Positions 7,025 to 16,148 are shown, numbered from the stretch's first letter. The stretch is 64,000 nt of DNA from Flavobacterium salmonis (GCF_903819435.1 NZ_CAIJDP010000090.1:1-64000); one strand, 5' to 3'. Program-made: numbers and translations. The notes: generated by a model not told the origin, from the sequence alone.

Positions 7025-7834
7025 ATGAAAAAAATTATAGTACTAATCATGATTGGATTTATGATGAATGCCTGCAGTTCTGATGATGACAAGAACAATA
7101 GCTCCAACTATGACGACTACATTGTCAAAAAGTCTATTGTCTCAGCTATTAATTTTATGCCGGAAGAAATATATCCTGGTGCAGACGCCTCAAAATCAAC
7201 AGTTTTAAAATTAAAACTAATTACCGAAGAAGAATTTCCATGCATTAATTATGGTATAAACACTACTCAGTTTTCAAAAGGAAACGAACTAATCGTGCGA
7301 TTCGACAAAATAGCAGAACCGGGTGGCTGTTTTACTGCAATTGGACCGGCAATCTCTTACATCGACTTACCGGAAAACACAGAGAAAATAACGTTTATAA
7401 ACGGAGATAAAATCGATCACTATTCAATAGACATTAATGACCAGAAAATAGCTATCGCAACCATTGAAAAGCACTTCACAACCTCATTATACAATAAAAC
7501 TTTTAGAATTCCGACAAATTCATTTGCCTATCTGTGCGGAACGAATAAAAATAATACGCAAATTTATACTGATTTTTATGCGTTGATAAAGCAAAACGCG
7601 GATTTTACAGAATTTGAATTTGAGGGCGAAGGAAGAATACCTTATCCTAAAACAACTACCGGAAATTGGGTCAATCATCCTTCAAGATTTTTTAAATATA
7701 AGAATGTTCAGGAATTTAAGAATCTGGCGACTACTTTAAATAATTATTCTGCTAATATTGAAAAAAATTCTGGTATCAGTATTTCTATTTACGGTTGGAA
7801 CAACATCAAATTCTATAGTTGGATTGAAAATTAA
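7025..7834 (+). CDS. Lipoprotein of unknown function
   Basis: 269 residues. MKKIIVLIMIGFMMNACSSDDD is a lipoprotein signal with lipobox MNAC and cysteine at residue 17. The following SSDDD is the Bacteroidota-type acidic export signal for surface lipoproteins. The mature part is beta-rich, with a few cysteines (FPCINYG, GGCFTAIGP, YLCGTN), and has no family I recognise. The 3' end (7761-7853) and an internal segment (7404-7439) recur, joined together, at 8507-8640. An internally deleted partial copy therefore lies downstream. Confidence 0.75.
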   Translation: MKKIIVLIMIGFMMNACSSDDDKNNSSNYDDYIVKKSIVSAINFMPEEIYPGADASKSTVLKLKLITEEEFPCINYGINTTQFSKGNELIVRFDKIAEPGGCFTAIGPAISYIDLPENTEKITFINGDKIDHYSIDINDQKIAIATIEKHFTTSLYNKTFRIPTNSFAYLCGTNKNNTQIYTDFYALIKQNADFTEFEFEGEGRIPYPKTTTGNWVNHPSRFFKYKNVQEFKNLATTLNNYSANIEKNSGISISIYGWNNIKFYSWIEN

Positions 7835-7884
7835 AGATATCCAAACGGGAGAATGTACTCAGCGTTAACAGAGAATTGTATTTT

Positions 7885-8427
7885 ATGGTGCCAGAGTTAT
7901 ATTGGAATGATTTGTCAAATCCAAATAATGAGTTTAATTTTACCAAACCTACTGCAATACCAGAACGTTGGTGGATATGCATTAAACTAAAAACAACTAT
8001 GGGATTCAATATAGGAATTGGAACAATTGACAAGAATAATCAGATAGATATCTCTTGTGACATCTTTTTAGACCGATCTTATTATAATTTAATTTCAGAG
8101 TATCTTTTTGAAACAAAAATAGAATCATGCCTATATCAAATTTCCATTGATTCCAAAATCGATATTCAGCCTTTGACAAACATTGTTTATTTAAATGATG
8201 ATGAAGAATGGATACCAACAAATCTTCAATCAACAAGCAAATTAATTAGTTTGATTACTGAATTAGAAAGTTATATTGACAAAGTTTCTCAGAACTCTAC
8301 CAAGAATCTTGAAAAATGGAAAAAATACATAAGTGAAGATTTGAAGAAACATTTAGAAATAATAATATCAAGCTTAAAATGTTTTGAGGAAAAGAAATAC
8401 GAAAAAGTTTTTTTTTGGTATGGGTAA
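7885..8427 (+). CDS. Hypothetical cytoplasmic protein
   Basis: 180 residues from the ATG at 7885 (MVPELYWNDLSNPNNEF); a TTG in frame at 7876 is possible but less likely. No signal peptide or membrane segment. The N-terminal half is mixed alpha/beta (RWWICIKLKTTMGFNIGIG). The C-terminal third is a long charged helix region (LITELESYIDKVSQ, KWKKYISEDLKKHLEI). No family is recognised; the size and fold impression would fit an immunity-type protein, but nothing proves it. The gene lies exactly between two nearly identical ~93-base direct repeats (7761-7853 and 8546-8640). Confidence 0.55.
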   Translation: MVPELYWNDLSNPNNEFNFTKPTAIPERWWICIKLKTTMGFNIGIGTIDKNNQIDISCDIFLDRSYYNLISEYLFETKIESCLYQISIDSKIDIQPLTNIVYLNDDEEWIPTNLQSTSKLISLITELESYIDKVSQNSTKNLEKWKKYISEDLKKHLEIIISSLKCFEEKKYEKVFFWYG

Positions 8428-8506
8428 GCTAACCTCCCACTCTTACAAATATCAAAATCAATCAATAATGAAAAAATTAGACAAAATACACGAAACGGAA
8501 AGAACT

Positions 8507-8640
8507 GAGATAAAATCGATCAATATTCAATAGACATTAATGTCTAAAAAAATTCTGGCGTCAGTATTTCTATTTACGGTTGGAACAACATCAAATTCTA
8601 TAGTTGGATCGAAAATTAAAGATATCCAAACGCGGGAATC
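8507..8640 (+). pseudogene. Internally deleted partial copy of the 7025 lipoprotein gene
   Basis: Bases 8507-8542 repeat 7404-7439 and bases 8546-8640 repeat 7761-7853 almost exactly, so about 320 bases of the parent are missing between them. The copied part ends with the parent stop codon and the following TAAAGATATCCAAACG. It cannot make a lipoprotein. The rest of 8428-8789 holds no gene that I can see. Confidence 0.8.
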
Positions 8641-8789
8641 TATTATTACAATTAGTTATGATTAATAAGCTGAATTTTGGTTATCTTTAGAAGTAAATAT
8701 TAAAATCATCCTATTGAGAAAATCCACAAGACGTTAATATTTATTATTTTTTAAATTAGCGACACGACACTTAATAAATAGAAAACAAT

Positions 8790-9659
8790 ATGAAAATCAC
8801 ATTTTCTTTTATACTACTATTTTTGACGCTTTACATACATGCACAGCAAACCCCTACTCTATTTGAACCCAATACCATTTCAAATAATGGTGTATTTGGT
8901 TTAACGATTTCACCGGATTCCAAAATAGCGCTATGGGTTTTGTCAAAAGGAAAAAGAGATACATTGACCATAATGGAATCTGTAAAAGAAAATGGACAAT
9001 GGACTAAAGCCCGTATTGCTTCTTTTTCAGCAGCAGCAGGGCAATGGAAAGATATTGATCCTATATTTTCTCCTGATGGCAAAACGGTACTTTTTCAATC
9101 AAACAGAAACACCAACAGAGCATCTGACAGGAAAGATTTTGATATTTGGGCAGTACATCTTACCGATGCAGGCTGGTCAGAACCTTACAGACTGGAAGGC
9201 AATATTAATTCGGAAGCTTCTGAGTCATATGCCTCAATGACAAAAGACCGCACCATTTATTTCATGAAAGAGAACGACAACAAGACTGGACTGTCTGATA
9301 TCTATTATTCGATATTAAAGGATGGAAAATACCAGAAACCTCAAAATATTGGTTTACCTATTAATACAAACGAAAGAGAATCAAACCCATATATTTCGCC
9401 AAATGGAAAATACATCATCTATTTTTCTTCCGATAATTCGGGATTTGGAGAAGTAGACCTCTACATTTCTTTTAACAGAAAAAATAAATGGACGGCTCCA
9501 AAAAATTTAGGCATTCCGATTAACTCAAAATTTGCAGAATTTTGCCCATTTGTTCACGAAAAAGAGAATAGACTTTATTTTTCAAGACAAGAAAAAGTCG
9601 GCGATCGATTTAAAGAAAATCTATATTTCATTGACTTTGACAGTAACAAATACAAATAA
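8790..9659 (+). CDS. Exported PD40/TolB-like beta-propeller protein
   Basis: 289 residues. The signal peptide is MKITFSFILLFLTLYIHAQ. Several WD40-like PD40 blades follow: LTISPDSKIALWVLS (about 38-52), DPIFSPDGKTVLFQSNR (about 90-106), ASMTKDRTIYFMKE and NPYISPNGKYIIYFSSD (about 200-216), ending with FVHEKENRLYFSRQ. The motif pair S-P-D/N-G-K and IYFSS is the family hallmark. Such domains mediate periplasmic protein interactions, as in TolB and OmpA-linked proteins. This one has no partner domain. It is a stand-alone gene and its function is not known. Confidence 0.78.
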   Translation: MKITFSFILLFLTLYIHAQQTPTLFEPNTISNNGVFGLTISPDSKIALWVLSKGKRDTLTIMESVKENGQWTKARIASFSAAAGQWKDIDPIFSPDGKTVLFQSNRNTNRASDRKDFDIWAVHLTDAGWSEPYRLEGNINSEASESYASMTKDRTIYFMKENDNKTGLSDIYYSILKDGKYQKPQNIGLPINTNERESNPYISPNGKYIIYFSSDNSGFGEVDLYISFNRKNKWTAPKNLGIPINSKFAEFCPFVHEKENRLYFSRQEKVGDRFKENLYFIDFDSNKYK

Positions 9660-9854
9660 AACTGTAATCTTTACGAAATAATAAAATGAGTATTAACAGT
9701 TTTCGTCATGAAAAAATACTACTAATACTATTGAGATTTTCAGTTTTAAATCTTTTTCAACATTGCCAGCCAAATTCAAGTTGCCAGCAAATTCCATCAC
9801 ACAAAATTACTTTATCAGAATAGTTTGGGGACTGTCACTAATTTTTTTTGACTC

Positions 9855-9890
9855 CTGACATAGGGCTGTCACATGTCAGGTATACATTTG
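9855..9890 (+). promoter_or_regulatory. Palindromic operator and -7 box before the YdeI-family gene
   Basis: CTGACAT (9855-9861) and ATGTCAG (9873-9879) form an inverted repeat, with extra TGTCA half sites at 9866-9870 and near 9832. TACATTTG at 9883-9890 fits the -7 consensus. A dyad next to the core promoter suggests a repressor or activator site; the regulator is not identifiable here. Confidence 0.45.
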
Positions 9891-9924
9891 CGTCATAAAT
9901 CATAAAACTGTTACGAAATTAAGT

Positions 9925-10506
9925 ATGACTGCAAAAGAAACAGAAACATATTGCCCTGAATGCCAAACTGACTGGCGAAAATGGCTGGAAAAAAATCACC
10001 AGTCAAAAAAGTCTGTATGGCTTGTTTATTATACAAAAAAGTCGAATATTCCAACAATTAACTGGAGTGAAGCAGTTGAGGAAGCACTTTGCTTTGGCTG
10101 GATTGACAGCACAAAAAAAACGATTGACGATTCGTCGTTTATTCAGTTTTTTAGCAAACGTAAACCTAATAGTACCTGGTCGAAAATTAACAAAGAAAAA
10201 GTTAAACAACTCATTGATAGCGGACGAATGACAAAAGCGGGTTACAAAAGTATCGAAACTGCAAAACAAAACGGATCGTGGACTATTTTGGACGAAGTCG
10301 AAGAACTGATAATACCGAATGACCTCGAAGATGCATTCCGGAAACACAATGGTTCAAAAGACTATTTTCTAAGTTTGAGTAAATCGTCAAGGAAAATAAT
10401 ATTAAGCTGGATTGTAGTTGCCAAACGACAAGAAACCCGACAAAACCGAATTGACGAAATTGTAAAGAATGCAGAACAGCATCTTAAACCAAAACACTTG
10501 CGATAA
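9925..10506 (+). CDS. YdeI/OmpD-associated (OmdA) family protein
   Basis: 193 residues, cytoplasmic. Landmarks are the N-terminal WRKWLEKNHQSKKSVWLVYYTKKS, the conserved SWxEAVEEALCFGWIDS equivalent (NWSEAVEEALCFGWIDS), FIQFFSKRKPNSTWSKINK, and the C-terminal AFRKHNGSKDYFLSLSKSSRK..SWIVVAKRQETRQNRI block. Together they are diagnostic of the YdeI/OmdA family, loosely linked to bacteriocin or antimicrobial-peptide tolerance. Length is normal. The gene stands alone behind a dyad-containing promoter region. Confidence 0.88.
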   Translation: MTAKETETYCPECQTDWRKWLEKNHQSKKSVWLVYYTKKSNIPTINWSEAVEEALCFGWIDSTKKTIDDSSFIQFFSKRKPNSTWSKINKEKVKQLIDSGRMTKAGYKSIETAKQNGSWTILDEVEELIIPNDLEDAFRKHNGSKDYFLSLSKSSRKIILSWIVVAKRQETRQNRIDEIVKNAEQHLKPKHLR

Positions 10507-10749
10507 AAAAGTATATACGACCAGCAAGGTCAGCTACAGTAAGACTTTATAAAAAATATAGTTTTTAGACAAGGTTTACTTTTTTAACTACTGCTTTGTG
10601 TAGATAACCATATTTTTTAAGAATAGTATAGAATTAAAGCCTTTTACAAGTGTAACAAACTTATTTAGGACAAATGACCTAAAAGCCAATTAGGATTTTT
10701 TCTAAAATTAAAAAGCCAAAAAAAAAATTTGAGCCCTTAATTGAAAATT

Positions 10750-11448
10750 TTAATCCTGTGATTTTATTACATGTGATTTGTATTCCCCAATATTGTCATC
10801 ATTTGAAAATTTTATAATACCAACATCTTTTGCAATCCAATAATCGGCTGTATAATCCCAGGTAGGCCAGGCGTCATATTTGTTGTCAATCATTTGTGAA
10901 AATCTAAATCGTACTACATCCTTAAAAACGATTCCGTTTACAGTCAATGAAACTCCTTTTTCTAAAATCTCTCCCGTATAGGTTACCTCTGTTTCCATAA
11001 CAAGGGGATCAGAAGAGCTTCTGGTTTCTATAAAAGTATAAGTTCCTCCCCAGGTTTGATTAACGTCTAAATAATCTTTAAAAAAAGGGAATTCATATGC
11101 GGTGATTTTAGTAGTAACACCTTCGTAGGTTTTATTGATTTCATCAGCTTTAATATAATAATCGCCTTTATTCTTCTTAATAAACAAAGTTGTACCATCA
11201 TTAAAAATTCCAGTTCTAAATATAGGTAATTGATTAAATTCGTAATACTTAGTAGCATTTATTTCTTGTACTCCTATTATTTTAGCCGAAGCATCAGTAC
11301 CATCCTTAGTGTAAACCCAGTTATTCCCTACACTTGTTGGCCAGTAATCACCAGTAGAATCCGCGGTAGAATCTGAAGAATCATCACTACATGCAAAAAA
11401 AAAGATTGCTGTAAAAAGTAATACAAACGAAATTGTAATTTTTTTCAT
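10750..11448 (-). CDS. Lipoprotein of unknown function
   Basis: 232 residues. MKKITISFVLLFTAIFFFACS has a lipobox (FFAC, Cys20) followed by SDDSSDS, the acidic surface-export type of tail. The mature protein begins with DYWPTSVGNNWVYTKDG, a pattern common in Bacteroidota surface lipoproteins of beta-sandwich type. It has repeated aromatic strands (YYEFNQL, YTADYWIAKDVGIIKF). No enzyme motif is visible. It is isolated and convergent with the preceding gene. Confidence 0.72.
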   Translation of the reverse strand: MKKITISFVLLFTAIFFFACSDDSSDSTADSTGDYWPTSVGNNWVYTKDGTDASAKIIGVQEINATKYYEFNQLPIFRTGIFNDGTTLFIKKNKGDYYIKADEINKTYEGVTTKITAYEFPFFKDYLDVNQTWGGTYTFIETRSSSDPLVMETEVTYTGEILEKGVSLTVNGIVFKDVVRFRFSQMIDNKYDAWPTWDYTADYWIAKDVGIIKFSNDDNIGEYKSHVIKSQD

Positions 11449-11595
11449 AAGTTATTTTTTATTTCAAAAGGCAAAAATACAGATTAGTATTACATTAAAA
11501 ATCACTATTTATGAGTATTTTTAGTTTAGAAGTAAGATAAAATACAAGATTTAACCTTTATTGAAGCTATAACTAAAATCGTAAAAAATGAATAT

Positions 11596-11628
11596 TTGTA
11601 GGTTTGTGACTATTATTTTCTACATTTG
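11596..11628 (+). promoter_or_regulatory. Putative promoter of the TlpA-like gene
   Basis: TACATTTG at 11621-11628 is a good -7 box. TTG triplets at 11596-11598 (22-base spacing) and 11604-11606 (14-base spacing) could supply the -33 element. The implied leader is about 90 bases. Confidence 0.4.
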
Positions 11629-11725
11629 GGAAAGATGAATAAGTCATTTTAGGTCAGGCTAACATAGTATGATTAGAATTCTTTTGACAAACTTATTCAT
11701 CTTTACTAATTAAAAACCAGACATT

Positions 11726-13054
11726 ATGAACAAAATATTGATAACATTAGCCATTGGTCTTTCCACTTTTAGCTTATGTATGGGACAAATTCCTAAAGAA
11801 GCATTCGCATTAACAAATTCTCTTAGTGATTTATGGCGTAATGGTGAAACAGAAACAGCAGTCGAATATTCTGTTAAACTATATGACTTATACCCACCAA
11901 TGTTTATAAACAGAATTCATAATACACTTGCCCAACAATTACAGAATGGTCCAAGATTATATGGACAACAATATCTTGAGCAATTACTTTTGAAGGAAAA
12001 CAATAAAATAAATACTATCATAACTCCAATTCACTTGTGGAGTAAATCGATGGAAGCAACTAACGAAAAGGATCTGAAAGGGATTTTGGAAGAACTCAAT
12101 AGTATCCAAAAAGACAGTTCAAATTATGACTCGAAAACAGAAAGATATAGTCTTTTGATCTTACAGGAGTTAGAAAGAAAGAACGCCATTGCTATTAAAA
12201 GCAAAGAAAAAATCTTAAACAAAAATATAACCAATTTAGAGTCTTATCCTTATATCCTTAAAATTAAGGCTGATAGATTGGATGGTGAAAAAAGAGCCTG
12301 GCACAGATATTTATTAGCATATACCTACAATTATTTATACAGTATTAATCCTAAGGAAGAATACTTAAAAAAAGCTTCAGATTACAGTCCTGACCTAAAT
12401 GATTGGTTAAACAAACATGCCTTTTTTTATGAAGCTGCTCTTTTAACCGGGAATACAAGAGAATTTGGATTTCAGACTAAATATCAAAAATATCTGATAG
12501 AAAACAATCGAAATACTGAAGCATTAAATTTATTGTGCAATATCGCGTTTACAAATCCATCAGATTCTAACATAAAGTCATTGCGCGAATATTATGAAAA
12601 ACTAAAATATGAGTTGCCATTTTCTGATTACTGGACAACTTATATTCATAAAATGGGCAAGCCTGTTCCGAAGGTTAAAATAAAATATGAAAATGAAGAA
12701 CTAAACTTAACTGAGAAACCAAAGAATTGGATTTATATTGATGTTTGGGGAACCTGGTGTAGCCCGTGTAGAGAAGAATTACCGGAATTACAATCTCTTT
12801 TTACAGCAAATAGTAGCAATAAAAATTCCAAATTAAGGATTTATACATTCTCATTTGGCTCTCAAAATTTATTGGCGTTCATGAACGATAATAAATATAC
12901 ATTTCCGGTAAGTGAGGTTGACAAACAGACCAATGATTTATTTGAAGTATCCGGATATCCAACAAAAATATTGATTTCACCAGAAGGTAACTTCATAAAG
13001 ATCCCTTTTTCAGTAGATTGGAAAACATATATTAAGAATTATACGCTAATGTAA
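11726..13054 (+). CDS. TlpA-like thioredoxin-fold protein with long helical N-terminal domain
   Basis: 442 residues. The signal peptide is MNKILITLAIGLSTFSLCMGQ. Residues about 25-300 are helical and repeat-like, without a recognised family. Residues about 310-442 form a thioredoxin fold of the TlpA/ResA type. The redox motif is WCSPC (Cys345, Cys348) in YIDVWGTWCSPCREELP, with the cis-Pro region in VSGYPTKILISPEG. Such proteins reduce or oxidise periplasmic thiols, for example in cytochrome c maturation. The large helical N-terminus is common among Bacteroidota TlpA-like proteins but of unknown role. Confidence 0.82.
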   Translation: MNKILITLAIGLSTFSLCMGQIPKEAFALTNSLSDLWRNGETETAVEYSVKLYDLYPPMFINRIHNTLAQQLQNGPRLYGQQYLEQLLLKENNKINTIITPIHLWSKSMEATNEKDLKGILEELNSIQKDSSNYDSKTERYSLLILQELERKNAIAIKSKEKILNKNITNLESYPYILKIKADRLDGEKRAWHRYLLAYTYNYLYSINPKEEYLKKASDYSPDLNDWLNKHAFFYEAALLTGNTREFGFQTKYQKYLIENNRNTEALNLLCNIAFTNPSDSNIKSLREYYEKLKYELPFSDYWTTYIHKMGKPVPKVKIKYENEELNLTEKPKNWIYIDVWGTWCSPCREELPELQSLFTANSSNKNSKLRIYTFSFGSQNLLAFMNDNKYTFPVSEVDKQTNDLFEVSGYPTKILISPEGNFIKIPFSVDWKTYIKNYTLM

Positions 13055-13079
13055 AACTACTGTTCTTAAAAAAAGTAAA

Positions 13080-13275
13080 CTGCGTATAAGGCTCCCAGAT
13101 TTCTCGCAAATTATTATAACTTTTCTGGATCTATCGAAGCCTTTTCTAAAACAGTTAAATCTAAAAGGAATCGAACTACGAAGCAAACTAATGCAAAGCA
13201 TGTCGCTATTCATTTGAAAATACAGCTGAACTCCATTTTTTATTGTATTTTCGTTGATGCTAAAAACACTCTGTT
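13080..13275. repeat. Intergenic element sharing a core with the 25,250 palindrome
   Basis: TTTTTTATTGTATTTTCGTT and the following GATGCTAAAAACACTC (about 13237-13272) match TTTTTTTATCGTATTTTCGT..TAGCCAAAAATACTCG at 25294-25330. The shared core suggests a dispersed, structured element, possibly of the attC kind. The outer arms are less clear here than at 25,250. Confidence 0.4.
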
Positions 13276-13305
13276 TCATTAGTTTTCAACAAACATCTTT
13301 TTAAT

Positions 13306-13854
13306 ATGAAGTTAAAAATCATAATTTTATCAATTATAATTATGGGTGCATCATCATTTGTAGAAAAAGATGAGTTGTATTTAAACTATTTGGCTTCATT
13401 AAACAATGAAGGATCTACCTTCCAATATTACATGGTAATTAAACTTAAAAATTTAAATACCGGGCAAACACGAGAAATTTGTACAGATGCCAATGGACTA
13501 CTCGGAGCGCTGCATCGCGAAAAAAATGTTGGATACGACGACAAAAACCGCAACTGGATACTCTTATTAGCTAAAAAAAATAGAGAAAGGTATTTCGAAT
13601 TTAAAAACCAGGATGCTCTTGATAACTTAGGAGTACAATTTTACTCAATGTCAGACTTAGAAAACCTCGAAAAAAGGGTGAATTTTGACTCGTTGGCAAA
13701 ACACATTGTTCGGGAAAAAAAGTGGAAAATGAGCTATCCTGACCAAAATATTTTATATGCACATGCTTTATTTAATCGTAAAATCTTAACTGGTGAAAAT
13801 AATTGTATGGGGGGTAACTTGCATTACGTCGACAGAGAAAACCCTCAAGATTAA
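13306..13854 (+). CDS. Exported protein of unknown function
   Basis: 182 residues with an N-terminal hydrophobic stretch (MKLKIIILSIIIMGASSFVEK) that reads as a signal peptide. The mature part has MVIKLKNLNTGQTREICTDANGLLGALHRE followed by charged segments, and only two cysteines. I recognise no family. It is preceded by the structured intergenic element at 13,080-13,275. After it comes a spacer holding an inverted repeat (ATTAAACGCA at about 13862, TGCGTTAAT at about 13917). Confidence 0.6.
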   Translation: MKLKIIILSIIIMGASSFVEKDELYLNYLASLNNEGSTFQYYMVIKLKNLNTGQTREICTDANGLLGALHREKNVGYDDKNRNWILLLAKKNRERYFEFKNQDALDNLGVQFYSMSDLENLEKRVNFDSLAKHIVREKKWKMSYPDQNILYAHALFNRKILTGENNCMGGNLHYVDRENPQD

Positions 13855-13955
13855 AACATTAATTAAACGCAGTAAGCAAACTGACATGCTTTGAAATATC
13901 CTGAAGTACCTTTAGTTGCGTTAATCTAACTAATCTTACTCAAAAAAAACCGCAG

Positions 13956-15116
13956 ATGAAATTACCCTTTATATTCAAATCACTTATTCTGTTAGTTATT
14001 GCACGAGGAATAGTGGTAGTTTTACACGAACTTGGACATGCAATTCCGGCAATTATAGTAACAAAACAGCCAGTTTCGATTTATATTGGATCCTATGGAA
14101 ATCCAAAGAAAAGTTTAAATTTTAAACTTGGACTTCTGGATGTTTGGCTGAGTTATGAAATGTTATCCTGGAAAAATGGTTTATGCATTCAATCAGCAGA
14201 AAACATCTCTATAAATAAACAAATTATCTATGTTTTATTTGGACCAGTTTTTCCATTTATTGTTGCTTCTCTTTTTTTATACCTTTCTATTTTACAAGAT
14301 TTAAGTGACATATGGTTCCATTTTTCGGTACTATTTATAGCTATAACTATACTCGATTTATTTAGAAATCTAATTCCTGATAAAAAACCAATTGAATTAT
14401 TTGACGGGACTATAATTTACAATGATGGTTATTTATTAGCTAAACTTTTTAAACATAAAAAAATCTCAGGTCAATACGTAAAAGCAGTTGATTTTTTCAA
14501 CAAAAAGGAGTACGAAAATTCGATTCATCTTTTGGATTATTTTATAAAATTGAAATTCAGGGACCAAAACATCTATAGACTCAATATATCAGCAAATATG
14601 CAAGTCAAAAATTTCGAAAGAGCAAAAATATTATTTGATGATTACGAAAAACAATTCCAATTAACTTCCGATGATTATTCAAATGGAGGACTTATTTACA
14701 GTAGATTGGATCTTAATGAAAAAGCATTAGATTTTTATGATAAATCACTTGAACTAAATACTAAAAATGTATACTCTTTGAATAATAAAGGTTATGCGTT
14801 AAATCTACTCGAAAGATATTCAGAAGCAATTCCGCTTTTTGAAAAATCAATCGAAATTGATCCGCTTTTTGCTTATTCATATAACAATCGAGGGCTTTCA
14901 AAAATCAAAACCGGAAAAGTCACTGAAGGCTTACTTGACATAGAAAATTCAATAAGGCTTGACCAGAACAACTCATATTCATATCGAAATCTTGGAATTT
15001 ATCATTTTGATATTGGCGAAATTGATAAAGCAAGAGCACTTTTTATTAAATCAAAAGAATTGGATAATGAAACAGACAACATTGATGAATTGATTTTATC
15101 AACAGAAAAAAGATAA
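13956..15116 (+). CDS. M50-like membrane metallopeptidase fused to TPR repeats
   Basis: 386 residues. HELGH (24-28) lies inside the first membrane segment (LLVIARGIVVVLHELGHAI), as in site-2-type M50 peptidases. Further hydrophobic segments follow at about 85-110 and 120-140. Then comes FRNLIPDKKPIELFDGTIIYNDG, which contains the NxxP..DG ligand motif of the family. Residues about 175-386 are tetratricopeptide repeats (SLNNKGYALNLLERYSEAIPLFEKS and similar, read in pieces). The catalytic half is short. The likely job is intramembrane or membrane-proximal proteolysis with a protein-binding tail. No substrate gene is adjacent. Confidence 0.75.
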   Translation: MKLPFIFKSLILLVIARGIVVVLHELGHAIPAIIVTKQPVSIYIGSYGNPKKSLNFKLGLLDVWLSYEMLSWKNGLCIQSAENISINKQIIYVLFGPVFPFIVASLFLYLSILQDLSDIWFHFSVLFIAITILDLFRNLIPDKKPIELFDGTIIYNDGYLLAKLFKHKKISGQYVKAVDFFNKKEYENSIHLLDYFIKLKFRDQNIYRLNISANMQVKNFERAKILFDDYEKQFQLTSDDYSNGGLIYSRLDLNEKALDFYDKSLELNTKNVYSLNNKGYALNLLERYSEAIPLFEKSIEIDPLFAYSYNNRGLSKIKTGKVTEGLLDIENSIRLDQNNSYSYRNLGIYHFDIGEIDKARALFIKSKELDNETDNIDELILSTEKR

Positions 15117-15161
15117 TTTTTCTCATCTCACAATCGTCTTTTAGCAATTAAAAAAACAAAA

Positions 15162-15911
15162 ATGAAAGTAAGTATCGCACAAACAAGACCCGTAAAAGGT
15201 AATATTGAAGAAAATTTAGAAAATCATTTACAGTTTATTGAGAAAGCAACCCGGAACGAAGCCGATATAATTGTTTTTCCTGAACTTTCACTGACAGGAT
15301 ATGAACAGGATCTGGCACGGCAATTAGCAAAAAATAAAGCAGACAAAAGATTTGAAATATTTCAGAAAATCAGCGATACAAAAAAGATAACAATTTGTGC
15401 AGGAATACCAACTATAGACAATGAAAATATTTTTATTACTATGTTGATATTTAGCCCAAATGCGAAAATTATTCAATACTCTAAACAGTATTTGTATGAA
15501 ACCGAAGCTGAAATTTTTACAGAAGGGAATAATCCAATTGTTTTACCATTTGATGGAAAAAATATCGTAGCTCCCGCAATATGTTATGAAACCTCAATAG
15601 AAGAACATGCTCAAAATGCTCACGAAAAAAATGCAAATATTTATATTGCAAGTGTTTTAAATTCTGTAAACGGAATTGATAAAGACGTTAATAGGATATC
15701 GAATATTGCCAAACAGTATAACATGACTGCTTTTATGGCAAATTATACAGGACAATCCGGAGGCTATGAGTGCGCGGGTAAATCGACAATCTGGAATGAT
15801 AAAGGACAAATAATTGCTCAACTTGGCAGAAACGAAGAAGCTGTTTTAGTCTATAATACAGAAACAGAAGAAATAATAAAAGAAGTAGTTAATTCTCACT
15901 ACTATGGATAA
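15162..15911 (+). CDS. Carbon-nitrogen hydrolase (nitrilase superfamily)
   Basis: 249 residues with the complete catalytic triad: Glu41 in FPELSLTGYE, Lys108 in YSKQYLYETE and Cys141 in APAICYETSIEEHA. The fold spans the whole protein, starting MKVSIAQTRPVKGNIEENL. Members hydrolyse amides or omega-amides in the cytoplasm; the exact substrate cannot be read from the sequence. It is followed at once by a decayed SDR gene and then a VOC protein. Confidence 0.88.
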   Translation: MKVSIAQTRPVKGNIEENLENHLQFIEKATRNEADIIVFPELSLTGYEQDLARQLAKNKADKRFEIFQKISDTKKITICAGIPTIDNENIFITMLIFSPNAKIIQYSKQYLYETEAEIFTEGNNPIVLPFDGKNIVAPAICYETSIEEHAQNAHEKNANIYIASVLNSVNGIDKDVNRISNIAKQYNMTAFMANYTGQSGGYECAGKSTIWNDKGQIIAQLGRNEEAVLVYNTETEEIIKEVVNSHYYG

Positions 15912-15915
15912 AAAA

Positions 15916-16136
15916 ATGACAAAGACAGTTTTAATAACAGGCTTTTGGGTAAACTGGCAATTGCAACTGTTCATCCTGGTTGGCTACGAACAACCATTGC
16001 CAAAGATAATATTGTAAATGGCAGGCTTTCTGCAGACGAATCTGCAATTAAAGTCTTTAACTTTGTAACAAACGACTTTGAATCATGAATCTTTTGGGAT
16101 ATTGAAGCGGGAAGAAAAACAGAATGGCAAAAATAA
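15916..16136 (+). pseudogene. Short-chain dehydrogenase/reductase remnant
   Basis: The start MTKTVLITG is the beginning of an SDR Rossmann fold. It joins directly, in another frame, to the C-terminal SDR sequence LGKLAIATVHPGWLRTT..NIVNGRLSADESAIKVFN. A TGA at 16086-16088 interrupts it before FWDIEAGRKTEWQK and the final stop. The whole catalytic centre is deleted, so no product is expected. Confidence 0.8.
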
Positions 16137-16148
16137 ATTTATATAATT

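Noticed and set aside
7885..8427. Calling the 180-residue orphan gene an immunity protein
   Set aside because: Size and setting allow it, but no toxin domain is present in the neighbouring lipoprotein and no immunity family is recognised.
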